A stretch of 64,000 nt of DNA from Shewanella putrefaciens (GTDB taxonomy: Bacteria > Pseudomonadota > Gammaproteobacteria > Enterobacterales > Shewanellaceae), in contig NZ_CP066369.1 of NCBI RefSeq assembly GCF_016406305.1, forward strand, positions 1,258,501-1,322,500, read 5' to 3'. The notes under the pieces were generated by a model. It had not been told where the DNA came from. It did no database searches and worked only from the letters and a program-made list of their open reading frames with translations. Numbering within the stretch: the first letter of the stretch is position 1; the number at the start of each line of letters is the position of its first letter. The translations under genes were made by a program, and so were the position numbers. Below are positions 1 through 9,351 of this stretch, one piece after another.

Positions 1-990
1 CGTCAATATGCCCAGGAGCTCTCGTTACCTTCAGTGACTACGGATGGCTCTCGTATCCGTTTGTATTTAAATGCTGGTTTGCTTAGTGGTGTTGCCTCTG
101 AAATTGCCGAAGGCGCCGATGGAATTGGACTCTACCGCACTGAGATCCCTTTTATGTTGCAACAACGGTTTCCGAGTGAATCTGAGCAAGTGAAAGTGTA
201 TCAGCAGGTACTATTGGCGGCGTCCGGTCGACCAGTGGTGATGCGCACCTTAGATGTGGGCGGTGATAAACCTTTACCTTATTTTCCGATTAAAGAAGAT
301 AACCCTTTCCTCGGGTGGCGGGGGATTCGCTTGTCACTCGATCATCCTGAACTATTTTTAGTGCAGTTAAGAGCTATGCTGTTGGCTGGGGCGCAGGGAC
401 GGCAATTGAGTATTTTACTGCCTATGGTCAGTCATTTGGATGAGATTGATCAGTCCCTTGAATATTTACAGCAGGCGTTTATTGAATTAAAAAATGATGT
501 CAATAGCGCGATTGTTATGCCGCGAATAGGCATAATGCTTGAGGTTCCGGCACTCTTATATCAACTCGATGAAGTGGCTAAACGTGTCGATTTTGTTTCC
601 GTTGGGAGTAACGATCTGACTCAATATCTATTAGCCGTCGACCGTAATAATCCTAGGGTAAGCTCATTATTCGATAGCTACCATCCAGGGATTTTACGGG
701 CTTTACACCAAGCTCTGCTCGATTGTCGCTACCATAAGCTCGATATTAGTATTTGTGGTGAATTAGCGGGTGAGCCTATGGGGTCAATCCTATTGGTGGC
801 TATGGGGTATGATCAGCTGAGCATGAACCAAGGTAGCCTAGCACGCATCAATTACCTGTTGCGCCGAGTGGCTCGCGCCGATTTGGACCAATTGCTGGCA
901 CAGGCTTTAAGCCTATCTAATGGCTTTCAAGTGCGTGAGCTAGTTAAAGAATATTTAAACTCTCAGGGCCTAGCGACAATTCTTAATTAA
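1..990 (+). CDS. ptsP: PtsP (EI-Ntr) phosphoenolpyruvate-protein phosphotransferase, C-terminal part
   Basis: The reading frame is open from base 1, so the gene begins outside the window; about 329 codons of the C-terminal end are present. This is the PEP-utilising TIM-barrel domain of enzyme I. Visible landmarks are GIGLYRTEIPFM, MRTLDVGGDKPLPYF, the substrate-site GSNDLTQYLLAVDRN and the catalytic-cysteine motif CGELAG near the end. PtsP starts the nitrogen-related phosphotransferase chain by phosphorylating NPr from PEP. General EI (PtsI) has the same domain; PtsP is preferred because no ptsH/crr follows and lgt-thyA lie downstream, as in E. coli. The N-terminal GAF domain that would settle this is off the window. 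Confidence 0.88.
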   Translation, partial: RQYAQELSLPSVTTDGSRIRLYLNAGLLSGVASEIAEGADGIGLYRTEIPFMLQQRFPSESEQVKVYQQVLLAASGRPVVMRTLDVGGDKPLPYFPIKEDNPFLGWRGIRLSLDHPELFLVQLRAMLLAGAQGRQLSILLPMVSHLDEIDQSLEYLQQAFIELKNDVNSAIVMPRIGIMLEVPALLYQLDEVAKRVDFVSVGSNDLTQYLLAVDRNNPRVSSLFDSYHPGILRALHQALLDCRYHKLDISICGELAGEPMGSILLVAMGYDQLSMNQGSLARINYLLRRVARADLDQLLAQALSLSNGFQVRELVKEYLNSQGLATILN

Positions 991-1048
991 CTAAAGTTAT
1001 TTTTTGCTTTAAGCTAAGGCCTCAATTTATCACGCTGCAGGTATTCGT

Positions 1049-1849
1049 GTGGATAGTTTGTTGTCGGTGTTTTTTATTTGCTTGGCCTTAGGCGCATTTG
1101 TCGGTTTTATGGCAGGGTTATTAGGTATTGGTGGTGGATTGATTGTAGTGCCTGCACTGCTTTATATTCTGCCATCGGTCGGCGTTACCTCTGCTCAGTT
1201 ACCCCATATTGCTATTGCCACTTCATTGGCGGCTATTATTCTCACTTCAATTTCGTCGACGCGGGCGCATCACAAGCGTGGCAATATTCCTTGGCATTTA
1301 TTCAAGCCCATGTTCCCTGGGCTGGTGATTGGAGCGCTTGCTTCAGGCTTTATTGCTGAACGAATTCCCGCTGACACCTTGCAGCAAGGTTTTGCTATCT
1401 TCGTCATTTTAATGACCATTCAGATGGCATATCCAGTGAAGACCGAATCGAATCGTCAGTTGCCTAATCCGGCAGTGCTTTTTGTTGTATCGGCCTTTGT
1501 TGCGGTTTTGGCCGGTTTGACCGGCATTGGTGGCGGCATACTTATCGTGCCATTTTTGACGTTTTATGGTTTGCAGATGCGTTACGCCGTTGGTTTTTCT
1601 GCGGCTATGGGATTCTTGATCTCTCTTTCGGGCAGTTTTGGCTACATTATTGCGGGGATGAATGCCACTGAATTACCCTATGGTACCGTCGGATTTATCT
1701 ATTTACCGGCATTGTTTGGTTTGATCATTACTTCTGTTTTAATGGCGCCTGTGGGGGTGAAAGCCGCGAGCACTTGGCCAACACCTGTACTTAAAAAGAT
1801 ATTTGCCCTCTTTTTGCTGTGTGTCGGCCTTAAGTTAATGTTGAGTTAG
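1049..1849 (+). CDS. TSUP (TauE/SafE) family membrane transporter
   Basis: A 266-residue integral membrane protein with about eight hydrophobic segments and the two-fold internal repeat of the TauE/SafE (TSUP) family. The repeat signature is seen twice, as GFMAGLLGIGGGLIVVPAL near residue 20 and LAGLTGIGGGILIVPFL near residue 155. Family members export sulfite, sulfoacetate or similar organosulfur anions; the substrate here cannot be read from sequence. The start is a GTG. It lies between ptsP and lgt on the same strand with short gaps and may be co-transcribed with lgt-thyA. Confidence 0.85.
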   Translation: MDSLLSVFFICLALGAFVGFMAGLLGIGGGLIVVPALLYILPSVGVTSAQLPHIAIATSLAAIILTSISSTRAHHKRGNIPWHLFKPMFPGLVIGALASGFIAERIPADTLQQGFAIFVILMTIQMAYPVKTESNRQLPNPAVLFVVSAFVAVLAGLTGIGGGILIVPFLTFYGLQMRYAVGFSAAMGFLISLSGSFGYIIAGMNATELPYGTVGFIYLPALFGLIITSVLMAPVGVKAASTWPTPVLKKIFALFLLCVGLKLMLS

Positions 1850-1891
1850 TTCTTATATTGACCTCTGTCTGAGGCTGCTAATGGATGTGTT

Positions 1892-2698
1892 ATGGCGCTG
1901 AGTTTTCCCAATATCGACCCCGTGATTGTTAAATTTGGCCCCTTTGATCTTTTTGGACAAACCTTTGAGCCAGCCTTACGTTGGTATGGTTTTACCTATC
2001 TAGTGGGTTTTGTCGCCGCTATGTGGCTACTCAATCGCCAAGCCGATAGATCCCTGGGAATGTGGACGCGTGAACAAGTGTCCGATCTGTTATTTTATGG
2101 ATTCCTAGGGGTGATTTTAGGCGGTAGAGTCGGATATGTGCTCTTTTATCATTTCGATTATTTTCTCGCTAGCCCTATGTATTTATTTAAAATCTCAGAG
2201 GGTGGCATGTCCTTCCACGGCGGTTTGATGGGCGTGATTACGGCCATGATTTATATCGCGTGGAAGCAAAAGCGTACTTTCTTTGCCGTCGCAGATATGG
2301 TGGCGCCTGTGGTGCCAATTGGCTTAGGTGCTGGGCGTATTGGTAATTTTATCAATGGAGAGCTTTGGGGACGAGTGACGGATGTACCTTGGGCCATAGT
2401 GTTTCCAAGCGGTGGACCTGAGCCACGTCATCCGTCGCAGTTGTACCAGTTTGCGCTCGAAGGCCTTGCTCTATTCTTGCTTTTGTACTGGTTTAGCAAA
2501 CGTACCAACAAAGTCGGCGCTGTGTCGGGAATGTTCTTACTCGGTTACGGTATTTTCCGTGTACTGGTGGAAACTGTGAGACAACCCGATGCACAGTTGG
2601 GGCTCTATTGGGGCTTTATGACAATGGGACAGATCCTATCTGTGCCAATGATTTTATTCGGTTTATATTTAATCTTTCGTCCACAGGGTAAGCAGTAA
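1892..2698 (+). CDS. lgt: Prolipoprotein diacylglyceryl transferase
   Basis: A 268-residue inner-membrane enzyme that transfers diacylglyceryl from phosphatidylglycerol to the lipobox cysteine of prolipoproteins, the first step of lipoprotein maturation. The Lgt signature is clear: [11 protein letters not shown] near residue 105 and [14 protein letters not shown] near residue 150, followed by PRHPSQLYQ and the C-terminal RQPDAQ. Seven hydrophobic segments fit the family topology. Its TAA stop overlaps the thyA ATG by one base (TAATG), indicating translational coupling. Confidence 0.97.
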   Translation: MALSFPNIDPVIVKFGPFDLFGQTFEPALRWYGFTYLVGFVAAMWLLNRQADRSLGMWTREQVSDLLFYGFLGVILGGRVGYVLFYHFDYFLASPMYLFKISEGGMSFHGGLMGVITAMIYIAWKQKRTFFAVADMVAPVVPIGLGAGRIGNFINGELWGRVTDVPWAIVFPSGGPEPRHPSQLYQFALEGLALFLLLYWFSKRTNKVGAVSGMFLLGYGIFRVLVETVRQPDAQLGLYWGFMTMGQILSVPMILFGLYLIFRPQGKQ

Positions 2699-3492
2699 TG
2701 CAACAGTATTTAGACTTAATGAAGCACATCTTAGCTGAAGGTGTGGATAAATCCGATCGCACAGGTACAGGCACTCGTTCGGTCTTTGGCTATCAAATGC
2801 GTTTCGATTTGAGTAAGGGATTTCCCCTAGTGACAACCAAGAAATGCCATATGCGCTCTATTATCCATGAGCTACTTTGGTTTCTAAAGGGGGATACCAA
2901 TATTGCTTACCTTCGTGAAAATAAAGTCAGTATTTGGGATGAATGGGCCGATGAAAACGGCGACTTGGGGCCCGTTTATGGGGCGCAGTGGCGCAGTTGG
3001 CCGACCCAAAGTGGCGATGCTATCGATCAAATTTCACAGGTGATTGCACAGATAAAATCCCAACCCGATTCACGCCGTCTTATCGTATCGGCATGGAATG
3101 TGGGTGAACTCGATAAAATGGCCCTGGCGCCTTGCCATGCATTTTTCCAGTTTTATGTTGCCGAGGGTAAATTATCCTGTCAGCTATATCAGCGCAGCTG
3201 TGATGTGTTCCTTGGGTTGCCATTCAATATCGCCAGTTATGCCCTGTTGACTATGATGGTGGCCCAGCAATGCGATCTCGCTTTAGGGGATTTTGTATGG
3301 ACTGGCGGTGACACCCATTTGTACTCCAATCATATGGAACAAACCGCACTGCAATTAACACGTGCGCCCAAACCCTTGCCGACCATGACGATATTGCGTA
3401 AACCTGAGTCAATTTTTGACTATCAGTTTGAAGATTTTGAACTGACCAACTATGAACCTCATCCCCATATCAAAGCCCCCGTCGCCATTTAG
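2698..3492 (+). CDS. thyA: Thymidylate synthase
   Basis: A 264-residue enzyme, exactly the E. coli length, converting dUMP to dTMP with methylene-tetrahydrofolate. The active-site cysteine is residue 146 in [12 protein letters not shown]. The phosphate-binding [10 protein letters not shown] and nucleotide-binding [18 protein letters not shown] motifs are intact, as are GDTHLYSNH and the C-terminal APVAI. It is coupled to lgt by a one-base overlap, the same arrangement as in E. coli, and is followed by an intrinsic terminator. Confidence 0.98.
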   Translation: MQQYLDLMKHILAEGVDKSDRTGTGTRSVFGYQMRFDLSKGFPLVTTKKCHMRSIIHELLWFLKGDTNIAYLRENKVSIWDEWADENGDLGPVYGAQWRSWPTQSGDAIDQISQVIAQIKSQPDSRRLIVSAWNVGELDKMALAPCHAFFQFYVAEGKLSCQLYQRSCDVFLGLPFNIASYALLTMMVAQQCDLALGDFVWTGGDTHLYSNHMEQTALQLTRAPKPLPTMTILRKPESIFDYQFEDFELTNYEPHPHIKAPVAI

Positions 3493-3510
3493 TGGACGTT
3501 TTTTCGGCTA

Positions 3511-3536
3511 ACACCTCGGAAAAGCCGAGGTGTTTT
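3511..3536 (+). terminator. Intrinsic terminator after thyA
   Basis: A 9-bp GC-rich stem ACACCTCGG / CCGAGGTGT with a five-base loop is followed by TTT. It lies 18 bases after the thyA stop and separates lgt-thyA from nhaA. The T-tract is short. Confidence 0.75.
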
Positions 3537-3609
3537 GTCGAAACTTACGATTATATTTGTTGTTACTATTCATCTACACTCAATTCATTATGGTTTTATG
3601 GAGTGCAAG

Positions 3610-4779
3610 ATGGAAAAAGCAATTAGAAACTTTCTGAGCCAAGAATCGGCGGGGGGCATCCTGCTATTGGTTGCCGTTGCCCTCGCTATGTTGATGGCGA
3701 ATTCTCCTTTATCAGGGCTTTACCAAGGGTTTTTAGGCACTGATGTTCAGGTTCGTGTAGGCGCGCTCAATATCCATAAACCCCTATTGCTCTGGATTAA
3801 CGATGGCTTAATGGCATTGTTTTTCCTACTGATAGGTTTAGAGGTTAAACGCGAGTTGCTCGAAGGAGCACTGTCGAGCGTTACGCAAGCTTCCTTACCA
3901 ACCTTTGCTGCAATTGGTGGCATGATCGCCCCCGCGGGGATTTATCTGTTGTTCAACTATGGCGATCCTGTAACACAGGCGGGGTGGGCTATTCCTGCTG
4001 CAACGGATATCGCCTTCGCACTCGGGATTATGGCATTACTGGGAAGCCGTGTTCCCGTGGCGCTAAAAGTCTTCCTATTAGCATTGGCCATTATCGATGA
4101 CTTAGGCGTTATCGTGATTATTGCGCTGTTTTACAGCAGTGATTTATCGACCATCAGTTTAGTGATAGCCAGTTTGGCGATTGCGGGCCTTGTTGGCTTA
4201 AACCGTAAAGGCGTGACCTCACTGACGCCATATGGAATATTCGGTCTTATTCTTTGGGTTGCGGTGCTTAAGTCTGGGGTTCATGCGACGCTGGCTGGGG
4301 TCATCATTGCCTTTTGTATACCACTTCGTGCTAAAGATGGCAGCTCGCCCTCAGAACATCTAGAGCACAGCCTGCATCCATGGAGTACTTTCCTCATTCT
4401 GCCAGTATTTGCCTTTGCTAACGCGGGTGTTTCATTGGGAAATATGAGTTTAGATACACTTATCTCGCCGGTGCCCGTGGGAATTGCCTTAGGGTTAATC
4501 CTAGGCAAACCGATTGGGGTCATGGTGTTTAGCTTTGTGGCGGTCAAATTGAAGTTGGCGCAATTACCCGACGGTATAGGCTGGAAGCAAATTGCGCCGG
4601 TCGCGGCCATGTGCGGTATTGGTTTTACTATGTCGATGTTTATTGCCTCATTAGCCTTCGAGCAAGCGGATCCTATGTACGGTGATTTGGCCCGCTTAGG
4701 CACTTTGATTGGGTCAATTTTTGCCGCTGTGGTTGGGTATTTCTGGCTATCAAAAGTATTACCTAAAAAAGGAGTATGA
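3610..4779 (+). CDS. nhaA: Na+/H+ antiporter NhaA
   Basis: A 389-residue inner-membrane antiporter that expels Na+ or Li+ in exchange for protons, active at alkaline pH. It aligns with E. coli NhaA along its whole length. The unwound-helix motif ATDIAFALG and the ion-binding aspartate pair in AIIDDLG are present, as is [12 protein letters not shown]. An in-frame start exists at 3535, but the ATG at 3610 gives the family length (E. coli 388) and has GGAG just upstream. Its stop overlaps an ATG of the next reading frame, and nhaR follows beyond one small gene. Confidence 0.96.
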   Translation: MEKAIRNFLSQESAGGILLLVAVALAMLMANSPLSGLYQGFLGTDVQVRVGALNIHKPLLLWINDGLMALFFLLIGLEVKRELLEGALSSVTQASLPTFAAIGGMIAPAGIYLLFNYGDPVTQAGWAIPAATDIAFALGIMALLGSRVPVALKVFLLALAIIDDLGVIVIIALFYSSDLSTISLVIASLAIAGLVGLNRKGVTSLTPYGIFGLILWVAVLKSGVHATLAGVIIAFCIPLRAKDGSSPSEHLEHSLHPWSTFLILPVFAFANAGVSLGNMSLDTLISPVPVGIALGLILGKPIGVMVFSFVAVKLKLAQLPDGIGWKQIAPVAAMCGIGFTMSMFIASLAFEQADPMYGDLARLGTLIGSIFAAVVGYFWLSKVLPKKGV

Positions 4780-4781
4780 TT

Positions 4782-5168
4782 ATGATAAAGTTGAAATTAG
4801 TAGGAATAACTGCACTCTTAACCTTATCTTCAACTGTGATGGCTTCTCAAATTGATGCTTGCAATAAAGACGTAGCGTCACAGACCTGCCAGAGCTACCT
4901 TGAAGGTATAGTCGATGGTGCTTTGATGTTTAAATCAGAGGCATTAGGCGCAAGACTCGAAACTAACAGTTATGAGTCTCGAGCGCTTAAATACCGTGGT
5001 GGCAAGCGTTTCCAAGAAGCCAACCGAACCTACTGTGCCAGTCGTATTCCTAACCGCGATACGTTAGTCTTGGGGGTCACAGAAGCCGTCAGTACAGGGA
5101 CCGCTGCGGATCTAGAGCAATTACAGGGCATAGTTGTTAACCTATTGGATTGTCAGCGTTTAAAATAG
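4782..5168 (+). CDS. Small exported cysteine-containing protein, Rap1a/Tai-like
   Basis: A 128-residue protein with an N-terminal signal peptide (hydrophobic GITALLTLSSTVMAS, likely cleavage after MAS). The mature part has four cysteines in a pattern resembling the Rap1a/Tai family: CQSYLEGIVDGAL, then YCASRIP, then a C-terminal LLDCQ. Members of that family include immunity proteins to secreted amidases, but many are uncharacterised periplasmic proteins and no effector gene is nearby. GGAG at 4771-4774 fits the ATG at 4782 rather than the one at 4776. It lies between nhaA and nhaR and is probably translated from the nhaA message. Confidence 0.6.
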   Translation: MIKLKLVGITALLTLSSTVMASQIDACNKDVASQTCQSYLEGIVDGALMFKSEALGARLETNSYESRALKYRGGKRFQEANRTYCASRIPNRDTLVLGVTEAVSTGTAADLEQLQGIVVNLLDCQRLK

Positions 5169-5243
5169 CCACTAGGGGCCACATAGCTGAGCGTATGGTG
5201 AACCTTTGCAATACGGAATAAGTGATAGAAAAGGTGAGTGGCT

Positions 5244-6152
5244 ATGTTGCATTTGAATTACAACCATCTGTATTACTTTTGGATGATTAAAAAAAAGGGC
5301 TCAGTCGCTAAGGCTGCTGAGGCCCTTTGCTTGACGCCGCAAACCATAACAGGGCAGATCCGTGCCTTAGAAGACAGGTTAAATGGCAGTCTGTTTAAGC
5401 GAGTGGGTCGCACCTTAGAGGCGACTGAATTAGGGGAGTTGGTGTTTCGTTATGCGGATAAAATGTTCAGTCTTAGCTACGAGATGCTCGATCTACTTAA
5501 CTATCAAAAAGATGATGCGATTCTGTTTGAGGTAGGCATTGCCGATGCTTTATCTAAGGCCTTGGTTAGTCGTGTTTTATTGACCGTTGTCCCGAATGAT
5601 GGCTCAATGCATTTGGCTTGTTATGAAGCGACACACGAGAGTTTAATGGCACGTCTGCGTGAACATAAGTTAGATATGATCCTCTCAGATTGTGCTGGCG
5701 AGTCTTTAAAATACCCTGAAATCCTCTCGAAGAAGTTAGGTGAATGTGGCGTGAGTTTTTTCTCGGCCGATACCTATAGTACAGATTTCCCTGCTTGTTT
5801 AGAACAAGCTCAATTACTGATCCCTGGACGTAGAACTTCCCTAGGTCAACAGTTATATCGTTGGTTTGATGAGCAAAATCTCAATGTGAGTATCTTAGGT
5901 GAGTTTGATGACGCGGCAATGATGAAGGCATTTGGATACCTGAAGCGGGGTATTTTTGTGACGCCTTCTATCTATCGCCAGGAGGTGATCTCCCATGGAA
6001 TGCATTTACTCGGTGAAACCCTCGATGTGAAAGAGGAATACCATGTGATGTTTGCCGAGCGAATGATCCAACATCCGGCAGTAAAACGATTATTAGAAAC
6101 GGATTTCAGTGATTTGTTTGCGGGTCTCGATGCTCAAGTGCAGCAATGCTAA
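5244..6152 (+). CDS. nhaR: LysR-family transcriptional activator NhaR
   Basis: A 302-residue LysR regulator that in E. coli activates nhaA in response to sodium. The N-terminal winged helix-turn-helix (LNYNHLYYFWMIKKKGSVAKAAE) and the effector domain motifs IPGRRTSLGQ, LGEFDDAAMMKAFG and FAERMIQHPAVKRL match E. coli NhaR closely. A GTG at 5238 is in frame, but AAGG at 5231-5234 is spaced correctly only for the ATG at 5244. The position just beyond nhaA and one small gene supports the assignment. Confidence 0.94.
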   Translation: MLHLNYNHLYYFWMIKKKGSVAKAAEALCLTPQTITGQIRALEDRLNGSLFKRVGRTLEATELGELVFRYADKMFSLSYEMLDLLNYQKDDAILFEVGIADALSKALVSRVLLTVVPNDGSMHLACYEATHESLMARLREHKLDMILSDCAGESLKYPEILSKKLGECGVSFFSADTYSTDFPACLEQAQLLIPGRRTSLGQQLYRWFDEQNLNVSILGEFDDAAMMKAFGYLKRGIFVTPSIYRQEVISHGMHLLGETLDVKEEYHVMFAERMIQHPAVKRLLETDFSDLFAGLDAQVQQC

Positions 6153-6236
6153 TTTGGGCTCTTACACTAGTCCTCAATCGACACCCTAGTGAATGAACTG
6201 GTAGACTAAGGCCAAATTTGTATTGGGAGAAAAACC

Positions 6237-6485
6237 TTGGAATTAATGAACATTGCACGGGTGCGTTGGGCATGTCGCCGCGGGATGCTGGAGCTAGACG
6301 TACTGTTTCAACCCTTCGTCGAACATGTTTATCAAGAGTTGTCCGATGAAGATAAAGCCGTGTTTATTCGCTTACTCGAGTGTGAAGATCCGGAATTATT
6401 TGCGTGGTTTATGGGCCATGAAACCTGCCCAGACGCTGAGCTAGCTCGTATGGTAGTTAAAGTCCGTGGAAGAGCGGCACCATAG
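6237..6485 (+). CDS. sdhE: SdhE FAD assembly factor (succinate dehydrogenase flavinylation)
   Basis: An 82-residue protein of the SdhE/YgfY (Sdh5) family that promotes covalent FAD attachment to SdhA and FrdA. The RGxxE motif is intact in WACRRGMLELD, followed by RLLECEDPELFAWFMGHE. The start is taken as TTG at 6237: it makes the protein align from residue 1 with E. coli SdhE, and GGGAGA at 6225-6230 is correctly spaced for it, whereas the next ATG at 6246 is too far from that site. It overlaps the downstream ygfX-like gene by 20 bases. Confidence 0.93.
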   Translation: MELMNIARVRWACRRGMLELDVLFQPFVEHVYQELSDEDKAVFIRLLECEDPELFAWFMGHETCPDAELARMVVKVRGRAAP

Positions 6486-6906
6486 TTTTAGTGTTAAAGT
6501 CTCCTTCGACCAACGACTCTCGTTGGTCGTTTTTATGTCTATTTGCCTATCATCCTTGCTCGCTTGGCCCCAAACAGAATCCTTTGGCGTTTTTCTATTA
6601 AAATTGGCGGTTATTTCGCTGATTGTGTGTTTTTTGCTGTATCAACTTTGGCGACTTAAAGATTGGCAATTCAGTTTTGTACTCAATCGAAATGGCGAGG
6701 GGCGGCTTGCTAGTGGGGAGCATTTTCAGGTTTTGCGGCGCACTTGGGTGACCCCGTTTGTATGTTTGATGTATCTTGATATCGATACTAAACCGCGGTT
6801 ATTACCGCTTTGGGCCGATATGTTTACCGATGCCGATTATCGGCATTTATGTCGCTTGCTGCTCAATGCTAAAACATTGCAGGCTAAATCTCGTACTGAA
6901 ATTTAG
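6466..6906 (+). CDS. ygfX: YgfX (CptA) family inner-membrane protein
   Basis: A 146-residue protein with two adjacent hydrophobic segments near residues 18-60 and a soluble C-terminal half ending in a LWADMFTDADYRHLCRLLL-like segment, the layout of the YgfX/CptA family. The E. coli homologue pairs with SdhE and has been described as an inhibitor of cytoskeletal polymerisation. The start is GTG inside the end of sdhE (20-base overlap), so translation is coupled. Overall identity to E. coli YgfX is low and the call rests mostly on the pairing with sdhE. Confidence 0.75.
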   Translation: MEERHHSFSVKVSFDQRLSLVVFMSICLSSLLAWPQTESFGVFLLKLAVISLIVCFLLYQLWRLKDWQFSFVLNRNGEGRLASGEHFQVLRRTWVTPFVCLMYLDIDTKPRLLPLWADMFTDADYRHLCRLLLNAKTLQAKSRTEI

Positions 6907-6913
6907 CCTGCAA
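6877..6913. terminator. Convergent hairpin at the ygfX 3' end
   Basis: A perfect 13-bp inverted repeat (TTGCAGGCTAAAT / ATTTAGCCTGCAA, 11-base loop) spans the ygfX stop codon and lies 15 bases from the nadB stop. There is CAAAA on the plus side and a short TTTT on the minus side, so it could act weakly in both directions between these convergent genes. Confidence 0.5.
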
Positions 6914-6927
6914 AATGTAGAGGTGAT

Positions 6928-8541
6928 TTATTTCTCTGGCTGTAAAATGGTAGGCAGTGGTGAGTCTAGTTTACTTGGATGATCAATGTTGTAATGCAAT
7001 CCACGGCTTTCCTTACGCTCCATCGCGCAGCGAATGATGAGTTCAGCCACTTGCACTAGATTACGCAGTTCGAGCAGGTTATTGCTGACCTTGAAGTTGC
7101 TGTAATACTCTTGGATTTCCTGCTGAAGCATTAAACAGCGGCGCAGAGCTCGTTCGAGACGCTTATCCGAGCGCACAATGCCGACATAATCCCACATAAA
7201 TAGCCGCAGTTCGTGCCAGTTATGGGCGATCACAACCTCTTCATCCGAATTTGATACTTTACTCTCATCCCAAGGTGGAATTTGTCCAGGTAGAGCGATT
7301 TTATGCAATTGACTCTCAATATCCTGTGAGGCGGCGCGGGCAAATACCAGACATTCGAGTAGGGAATTACTCGCCAGACGATTGGCGCCATGAAGGCCGG
7401 TATAGGCAACTTCACCAATGGCATAGAGTCCATTGAGATCCGTTTGGCCATGCAAGTCTGTCATTACGCCGCCACAGGTATAGTGGGCTGCGGGGACGAC
7501 AGGGATAGGACCTTGAGTGATATCTATGCCTAATTCTAAGCAGCGACTGTAAATCGTCGGGAAATGCTTGATGATAAAGTCGCTATCTTTATGGCTAATA
7601 TCCAAATAAACACAGTCGGCACCGAGACGCTTCATCTCATAATCGATGGCCCGAGCCACAATATCGCGAGGAGCTAACTCTGCGCGCTCATCAAAGTCTG
7701 GCATAAAACGGCTACCGTCTGGGCGACGTAAATAAGCCCCTTCACCACGCAGCGCTTCGGTCAGCAAAAAGTTACGCGCATCGGCATGGTACAAACACGT
7801 CGGATGGAATTGGTTGAATTCCATATTGGCAACACGGCAACCTGCGCGCCAGGCCATGGCTATACCATCGCCGCTGGCGACATCGGGATTTGAAGTATAT
7901 TGGTAAACTTTAGAACTACCGCCCGTGGCTAAGGCGACAAATTTGGCCTTAACGGTTTCAACGTGTTCTTCGTTGCGATTCCACACGTAAGCGCCTAACA
8001 CTCGGTTTCCTGGGCGGTTAAGCTTACGGGTGGTAATAAGATCGATGGCGTTATAGCGTTCCAACACTTTAATGTTGGGGTGGGCTAGCGCGCGTTCTTG
8101 CAGCGTCGTTTGCACTTCTTTGCCCGTCGCATCGGCGGCATGCAAAATACGCCTATGACTATGGCCACCTTCACGGGTGAGATGGTAGGGCGCATCCTTA
8201 GCATTGCCATCGTTGGTTTCTTCTTTATCGAAGGCGACGCCACATTCGATAAGCCATTGCATGGCACTTTTTGCGTTTTCTGCGGTAAAAGTCACGACTT
8301 CTTTATCGCATAAACCCGCTCCCGCGACTAAAGTATCGGCCACATGGGATTCGATAGTGTCACTTTCATCGAAGACGGAGGCTATTCCGCCTTGGGCATA
8401 GTACGTCGACCCTTCCGAGAGCGGGCCTTTTGAAAGCAGAATTACGTTTGCTTTTTCAGCAAGATGCAAAGCTAGTGTCAGACCTGCGGCACCGCTACCT
8501 ATGACTAATATGTCAGATTGGTGTTCAACTACTTGTTTCAT
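6928..8541 (-). CDS. nadB: L-aspartate oxidase
   Basis: A 537-residue FAD flavoprotein catalysing the first step of de novo NAD synthesis, L-aspartate to iminoaspartate. The N-terminal dinucleotide fold [16 protein letters not shown], the [10 protein letters not shown] and [16 protein letters not shown] motifs, and [24 protein letters not shown] are all present. The late motif [28 protein letters not shown] distinguishes NadB from SdhA/FrdA together with the short C-terminal helical domain. It is divergent from rpoE, as in E. coli, and converges on sdhE-ygfX. Confidence 0.97.
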   Translation of the reverse strand: MKQVVEHQSDILVIGSGAAGLTLALHLAEKANVILLSKGPLSEGSTYYAQGGIASVFDESDTIESHVADTLVAGAGLCDKEVVTFTAENAKSAMQWLIECGVAFDKEETNDGNAKDAPYHLTREGGHSHRRILHAADATGKEVQTTLQERALAHPNIKVLERYNAIDLITTRKLNRPGNRVLGAYVWNRNEEHVETVKAKFVALATGGSSKVYQYTSNPDVASGDGIAMAWRAGCRVANMEFNQFHPTCLYHADARNFLLTEALRGEGAYLRRPDGSRFMPDFDERAELAPRDIVARAIDYEMKRLGADCVYLDISHKDSDFIIKHFPTIYSRCLELGIDITQGPIPVVPAAHYTCGGVMTDLHGQTDLNGLYAIGEVAYTGLHGANRLASNSLLECLVFARAASQDIESQLHKIALPGQIPPWDESKVSNSDEEVVIAHNWHELRLFMWDYVGIVRSDKRLERALRRCLMLQQEIQEYYSNFKVSNNLLELRNLVQVAELIIRCAMERKESRGLHYNIDHPSKLDSPLPTILQPEK

Positions 8542-8637
8542 CGGGTATCATGATGTGACTGAGAGTGCCATCTATGGTAAACCAACTGACGAAATATGGG
8601 TACTTTCCTTTTATCCTTACTTTTTTTGTATAATTTT

Positions 8638-8666
8638 AAGAACTTTTTCAAAGCACGCTAGTCTAC
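8638..8666 (+). promoter_or_regulatory. Sigma-E-type promoter of rpoE
   Basis: AAGAACTT at 8638-8645 is separated by 16 bases from TCTAC at 8662-8666. This closely resembles the autoregulated E. coli rpoE promoter (GAACTT, 16 bases, TCTAA). It lies 65 bases upstream of rpoE and implies positive autoregulation. Confidence 0.7.
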
Positions 8667-8730
8667 ATAAGTGAATATGATTCGAGCGACTGAGAAATCA
8701 GCATTTTAGATTTGGGAGAAGTCGGCTCGG

Positions 8731-9309
8731 ATGAGTGGACAAATTAGTGATCAACAATTAGTTGAGCGCGTGCAACGGGGAGATAAAAACGCTTTTAACC
8801 TGTTAGTGCTTAAATATCAAAGTAAAGTTATTAGCTTGATTTCGCGCTATGTGCGTAACCAAGCCGACGTTACCGATGTGGCACAGGAAGCGTTTATCAA
8901 AGCTTATCGGGCTTTGCCAAACTTTCGCGGAGAAAGTGCGTTTTATACCTGGTTGTACCGTATTGCAGTAAACACTGCGAAGAATTATCTCGTATCACAG
9001 GGGCGTAGGGCGCCCGCGAATGATGTTGATGCTGAAGATGCCGAGTATTATGAAGGTAGTGATGCGCTAAAGGAGTTTGCCTCCCCAGAGCGGCTGATGT
9101 TATCGGATGAAATCAAAAAAGTGATTTTCGATACCTTAGAAACACTGCCTGAAGAATTACGAATGGCCATCTCCTTGCGTGAGCTCGATGGTATGAGTTA
9201 CGAAGATATTGCTATAGTGATGGATTGCCCCGTTGGAACCGTGAGATCGCGTATCTTCCGTGCTCGAGAGGCCATCGATAAAAAGCTCCAGCCCTTACTG
9301 GAAGCCTAA
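8731..9309 (+). CDS. rpoE: RNA polymerase extracytoplasmic stress sigma factor sigma-E
   Basis: A 192-residue ECF sigma factor. Region 2 (FNLLVLKYQSKVISLISRYV, DVAQEAFIKAYRALPNFRGESAFYTWLYRIA) binds the -10 element and region 4 (LPEELRMAISLRELDGMSYEDIAIVMDCPVGTVRSRIFRAREAI) binds the -35 element. It governs the response to misfolded outer-membrane proteins. It heads an rpoE-rseA-rseB-rseC operon with short gaps. The upstream DNA has a sigma-E-type promoter. Confidence 0.98.
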   Translation: MSGQISDQQLVERVQRGDKNAFNLLVLKYQSKVISLISRYVRNQADVTDVAQEAFIKAYRALPNFRGESAFYTWLYRIAVNTAKNYLVSQGRRAPANDVDAEDAEYYEGSDALKEFASPERLMLSDEIKKVIFDTLETLPEELRMAISLRELDGMSYEDIAIVMDCPVGTVRSRIFRAREAIDKKLQPLLEA

Positions 9310-9351
9310 GTTCTTATACTAAGAAAACTCTTATATTTAGACAGGTGAATA

